Source: Bacteroidota bacterium
GTDB taxonomy: Bacteria > Bacteroidota > Bacteroidia > Bacteroidales > GCA-2748055
DNA length: 9,060 bases
Assembly (NCBI GenBank): GCA_024244665.1
Contig: JAAEOI010000557.1
Span: forward strand, 1-9,060
Direction: 5' to 3'
Shown here: in pieces, positions 6,998-9,060 of the stretch
How positions within the stretch are numbered: position 1 is the first letter of the stretch
Layout of the letters: each line of letters opens with the position of its first letter
Position numbers and translations under genes: made by a program
Notes under the pieces: model-generated
Told to the model about the DNA's origin: nothing
The model's database searches: none
The model's input: only the letters and a program-made list of their open reading frames with translations

Positions 6998-8160
6998 ATC
7001 CGCTGAGATTGGCCATTAAAGAACTCATATACAGGAGAGTCAGCTCCCTGGCCATCCTATTTACGGTGATTGTAGCCAGCTCAGTTTCCATTGCGATCTA
7101 CACCTTAAGCAAAGCCAGCGAAAATGAGACCCGGAAGATCATGCGTGAACAGGGGCTGAACCTTTACATTTTTCCGAAAGGCACAAATCTAATTGATTTC
7201 TATTCGGTGAACAATACCCCGACATTTCCTGAAGCGTATGTGGATGTACTGGCTGAATCAAAAACCTTCGATGCAGTAAGACATCTGACGGGTATTTTAC
7301 AGGTGAAAATGCCGGAGTGGAAAGATGCCAACGGGTCTGTGCACCGGATCATATTATTCGGCTACAAAGATGAGGCCATACAAAGATACCTGTCACGGCA
7401 GGAAACCATGGGCTTTGATGTAAAAAAGGGAACCGTTCAGCTTGGCGCGCTGGTCGCAAAGAATGTGAAGCCTGAAGCACATTTCATTATTGAAGGCATT
7501 GATGGTAAATCCCAGAGTTTCACAGTGGAAAAAAGGCTGGAAGAGGGCAAAGGATTAAGGGACCAGGGTGTGTCTTTCTACCTGGAAGACCTGCAGAAAC
7601 TTCTGGGACTGGAAGGTAGAATAAACAAGATAGAGGCATTGGGCTGCGTATGCCATGATGGAAGGATCAAGAATGCAAGAGCTCAGGTCCAGGAAATATT
7701 TTCTGACCTGGAGGTTACTGAAATTAGCAGTATTGCAGATGCCCGTGAGAATCAGCGTTTAATGATGAACAGATATGGAGCATTTATCATCCCATTTGTG
7801 ATCATATCGGCCCTGCTGATTACGGGACTACTGTTTCATCAGAATGTGAAAGCCAGAAATCGTGAAATTGGTCTGCTGATAGCCATGGGAAGGAGCTCCG
7901 GCACCATCCTGTTCATGATCATGTTTAAAGCGTGTGTTCTTGGACTTGCCGGAGGGATAATTGGATTTTTTACAGGAAGCTGGATTGCTGAATATGTTGG
8001 AAAAGAGATCTTCCGGTTTACCGCATTCAGTATCGAACCTGTCTGGTCGGTATTTTATTATACCGTATTTATTTTCCCCCTGCTATGGATGATCAGCAGC
8101 TGGGTCCCTGCTTTACTGGCCACCAGGATCGATGCTGCAAGAATATTAAGTGAGGAGTAA
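6994..8160 (+). CDS. FtsX/MacB-type ABC transporter permease
   Basis: A 388-residue inner-membrane protein with the FtsX/MacB topology. It has one N-terminal helix (about 15-39), an extracytoplasmic domain of about 220 residues (40-260) and three C-terminal helices (about 263-284, 305-332, 351-374). The typical cytoplasmic coupling loop REIGLLIAMGRSSGTI (290-305) follows the second helix. The family does not make a classical substrate channel; members such as MacB and LolCE couple ATP hydrolysis in the cytoplasm to movements of periplasmic parts and partner proteins. The frame is intact and of normal length. It overlaps its upstream neighbour by ATGA and the ATPase gene by TAATG, so co-translation is expected. 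Its natural ATPase partner downstream is damaged, so this permease is probably unpowered unless another ATPase substitutes. Confidence 0.9.
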   Translation: MNPLRLAIKELIYRRVSSLAILFTVIVASSVSIAIYTLSKASENETRKIMREQGLNLYIFPKGTNLIDFYSVNNTPTFPEAYVDVLAESKTFDAVRHLTGILQVKMPEWKDANGSVHRIILFGYKDEAIQRYLSRQETMGFDVKKGTVQLGALVAKNVKPEAHFIIEGIDGKSQSFTVEKRLEEGKGLRDQGVSFYLEDLQKLLGLEGRINKIEALGCVCHDGRIKNARAQVQEIFSDLEVTEISSIADARENQRLMMNRYGAFIIPFVIISALLITGLLFHQNVKARNREIGLLIAMGRSSGTILFMIMFKACVLGLAGGIIGFFTGSWIAEYVGKEIFRFTAFSIEPVWSVFYYTVFIFPLLWMISSWVPALLATRIDAARILSEE

Positions 8161-8618
8161 TGATTGATATCAAACTTATTTCAAAGACATTCAAAAGAGA
8201 TGTGGGATTTATATTTCAGCAGTTTCATTTAATGCCCTACCTGACTGTAGTTGAAAATATTGGGCTGAGCTGTTATCAGAAATCCCATGCGGATGCAATC
8301 AATGATTATCTGGGAAAATGTTCCCTGGTGCATATACGGGATAAATATCCTTCAGACCTGAGTGTCGGAGAAAAACAAAGGACCGCTTTTATTCGGGCAA
8401 TTATTTCAAATCCCGAATTGCTCCTTGCTGATGAACCCACTGGAAATCTGGATTCGCAGAACAGTGAGATCCTAATGATCCTGATAGAGGAGTTCCATCA
8501 AAAGGGGGGGACGGTTGTCCTGGTTTCGCATGATCCAACTGCGACCAGATATTCAAATTTGAACATCGAGATTGGACATGGTAGAATTAATAGTCCATCC
8601 CAGACCTTTGGAGAATGA
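8160..8618 (+). pseudogene. ABC ATPase (LolD/MacB type) lacking the Walker A region
   Basis: 152 residues against about 220-230 for the family. The first 13 residues (MIDIKLISKTFKR) are a normal N-terminus, and from residue 14 (DVGFIFQQFHLMPYLT) the normal Q-loop region follows. The roughly 60-70 residues that should lie between them, including the P-loop GxxGxGK[ST], are absent with no shift of frame. Everything else is present: Q-loop Q20/Q21, signature LSVGEKQR (67-74), Walker B LLLADEPTGNLD (87-98) and H-loop VLVSHD (120-125). No alternative phase carries a P-loop, so this is a real in-frame deletion with a junction near 8196-8201. Without Walker A it should not bind or hydrolyse ATP properly. 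Start ATG 8160 overlaps the permease stop, and GAGGAG (8152-8157) lies just before it. It was presumably the motor of the permease. Confidence 0.85.
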
Positions 8619-8988
8619 AGGCAAGGATCCTATCTAATTCTGTATATTTCCGAAAATGAATTGTAATATAGATGCGCACTACGGCAACTTGAAGCAGATA
8701 AATCTATTACCATGAAATCTAATGAGTACCTGCCATCTTTAAAAGATTCAAACAAGACTTTTTGTTAAGTGCTTGGAAGTTTCAAAATTCAGACTACAAA
8801 CCATCTTGGAGCTATTCTTTAAAGATGTCTTTCGTGAACCAATAGTGCGGGACTCTATACGGGCATAAACAATGAATGGCAGAAGATGTAAGTTCCGGTA
8901 TTTTTGTCCCTGGCTCTCCTGCCTTGGAAGCATTCTCATGTATTCTATCAATCAGCCTATTGTTTCCAATATATTTCCAACAAAAGAA
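8619..8988. other. Non-coding region with possible gene remnants
   Basis: No intact gene is visible. On the plus strand, 8743-8868 is a 41-codon open stretch without a start codon, and its reading is protein-like (FRLQTILELFFKDVFREP, then a stop). A 67-codon minus-strand frame at 8951-8748 crosses it in opposite sense and has lower-complexity composition. ATG 8712 opens only 18 codons. I read the region as decayed coding DNA of unknown family, with low certainty. No clear terminator was seen just after the operon at 8619-8700. Confidence 0.3.
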
Positions 8989-9014
8989 AAAACCCCAGTA
9001 AATACTGAGGTTTT
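8989..9014. terminator. Bidirectional rho-independent-type hairpin
   Basis: Positions 8989-9000 pair with 9003-9014 in a 12-bp stem with one C-A mismatch (8994 with 9009). An A-run lies on the left and a T-run on the right, so the hairpin could stop transcripts from either strand. Rightward it would end any operon read-through. Leftward it would end a minus-strand gene such as a tRNA at its right. Confidence 0.65.
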
Positions 9015-9032
9015 AGTAGCGGGGGTAGGACT
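9015..9032 (-). other. Possible tRNA 3'-end remnant
   Basis: On the minus strand this reads AGTCCTACCCCCGCTACT, which fits the last bases of a tRNA T-loop, the 3' side of a T-stem (CCTAC), an acceptor strand (CCCCGCT) and a discriminator A. The rest of the T-arm and the tRNA body are missing, because sequence from 9031 rightward is the terminal repeat. A short tRNA 3' end abutting a direct repeat is what tyrosine-recombinase integration leaves behind. The match is short and may be chance. Confidence 0.3.
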
Positions 9033-9060
9033 TTCCAAAAGGCCTAAGTGCCTGAAAATC
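9031..9060. repeat. Right copy of 30-bp terminal direct repeat
   Basis: Direct-orientation match to positions 1-30 (27 of 30 identical), immediately after the terminator hairpin and the tRNA-like fragment. The window ends inside or at the end of the repeat, so its right border is not seen. Confidence 0.7.

Noticed and set aside
8160..8618. Frameshift rather than deletion in the ABC ATPase
   Set aside because: Only 39 nt separate the start codon from the Q-loop region, so there is no room for a P-loop in any phase. The permease stop overlaps the start, so no upstream extension exists.
1..9060. Composite transposon bounded by the terminal repeats
   Set aside because: No transposase or integrase is encoded between them and the repeats are direct, not inverted.

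Overview
The window looks like an accessory stretch of a Bacteroidota chromosome. Evidence: moderately AT-rich sequence, weak or absent Shine-Dalgarno sites before most genes, and a good Bacteroidota-type promoter (TTG, 20-nt spacer, TAnnTTTG) upstream of the first gene. No rRNA, complete tRNA, CRISPR array or complete insertion sequence was seen.

Layout. (1) 1-182: one copy of a 30-bp repeat that recurs at the very end of the window, followed by three short TTGTCAGCA motifs. (2) 183-1511, minus strand: an intact AAA+ ATPase of the AAA_14/DUF4143 family with its own promoter. (3) About 1620-2025, minus: short, out-of-phase reading frames that look like a decayed gene. (4) 2101-2345, plus: a GC-rich island packed with perfect hairpins, two of them with GNRA tetraloops. 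It resembles a structured RNA, perhaps the 5' part of a group II intron, and ends at a strong ribosome binding site before a 23-codon ORF. (5) 2524-8618, plus: a tightly overlapping five-gene operon. (6) 8619-9060: no intact gene, a rho-independent-type hairpin, a possible tRNA 3'-end remnant, and the second copy of the terminal repeat.

The operon is the main content. Its first gene encodes an exported 1154-residue protein combining PQQ-type beta-propeller blades, a degenerate SAM-methyltransferase-like Rossmann segment, more propeller blades, and a conserved-looking Cys-rich tail. Then come a lipoprotein ending in a C-S-C segment, a 74-residue single-span membrane protein, a four-span FtsX/MacB-type permease, and an ABC ATPase. 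From memory the same set (giant propeller/methyltransferase protein, CSC protein, FtsX permease, ATPase) occurs in planctomycetes and relatives. This suggests a conserved but uncharacterised envelope system in which an ABC mechanotransmission or export module works with two extracytoplasmic proteins.

In this genome the operon appears to be dying. The lipoprotein carries a -1 frameshift near 6222. The ATPase has lost, in frame, the whole Walker A region. The membrane protein sits in frame directly behind the lipoprotein stop codon, so it may be a severed C-terminus. The propeller protein and the permease remain open. The same stretch is flanked by decayed genes and repeats, which fits a recombination-prone region.
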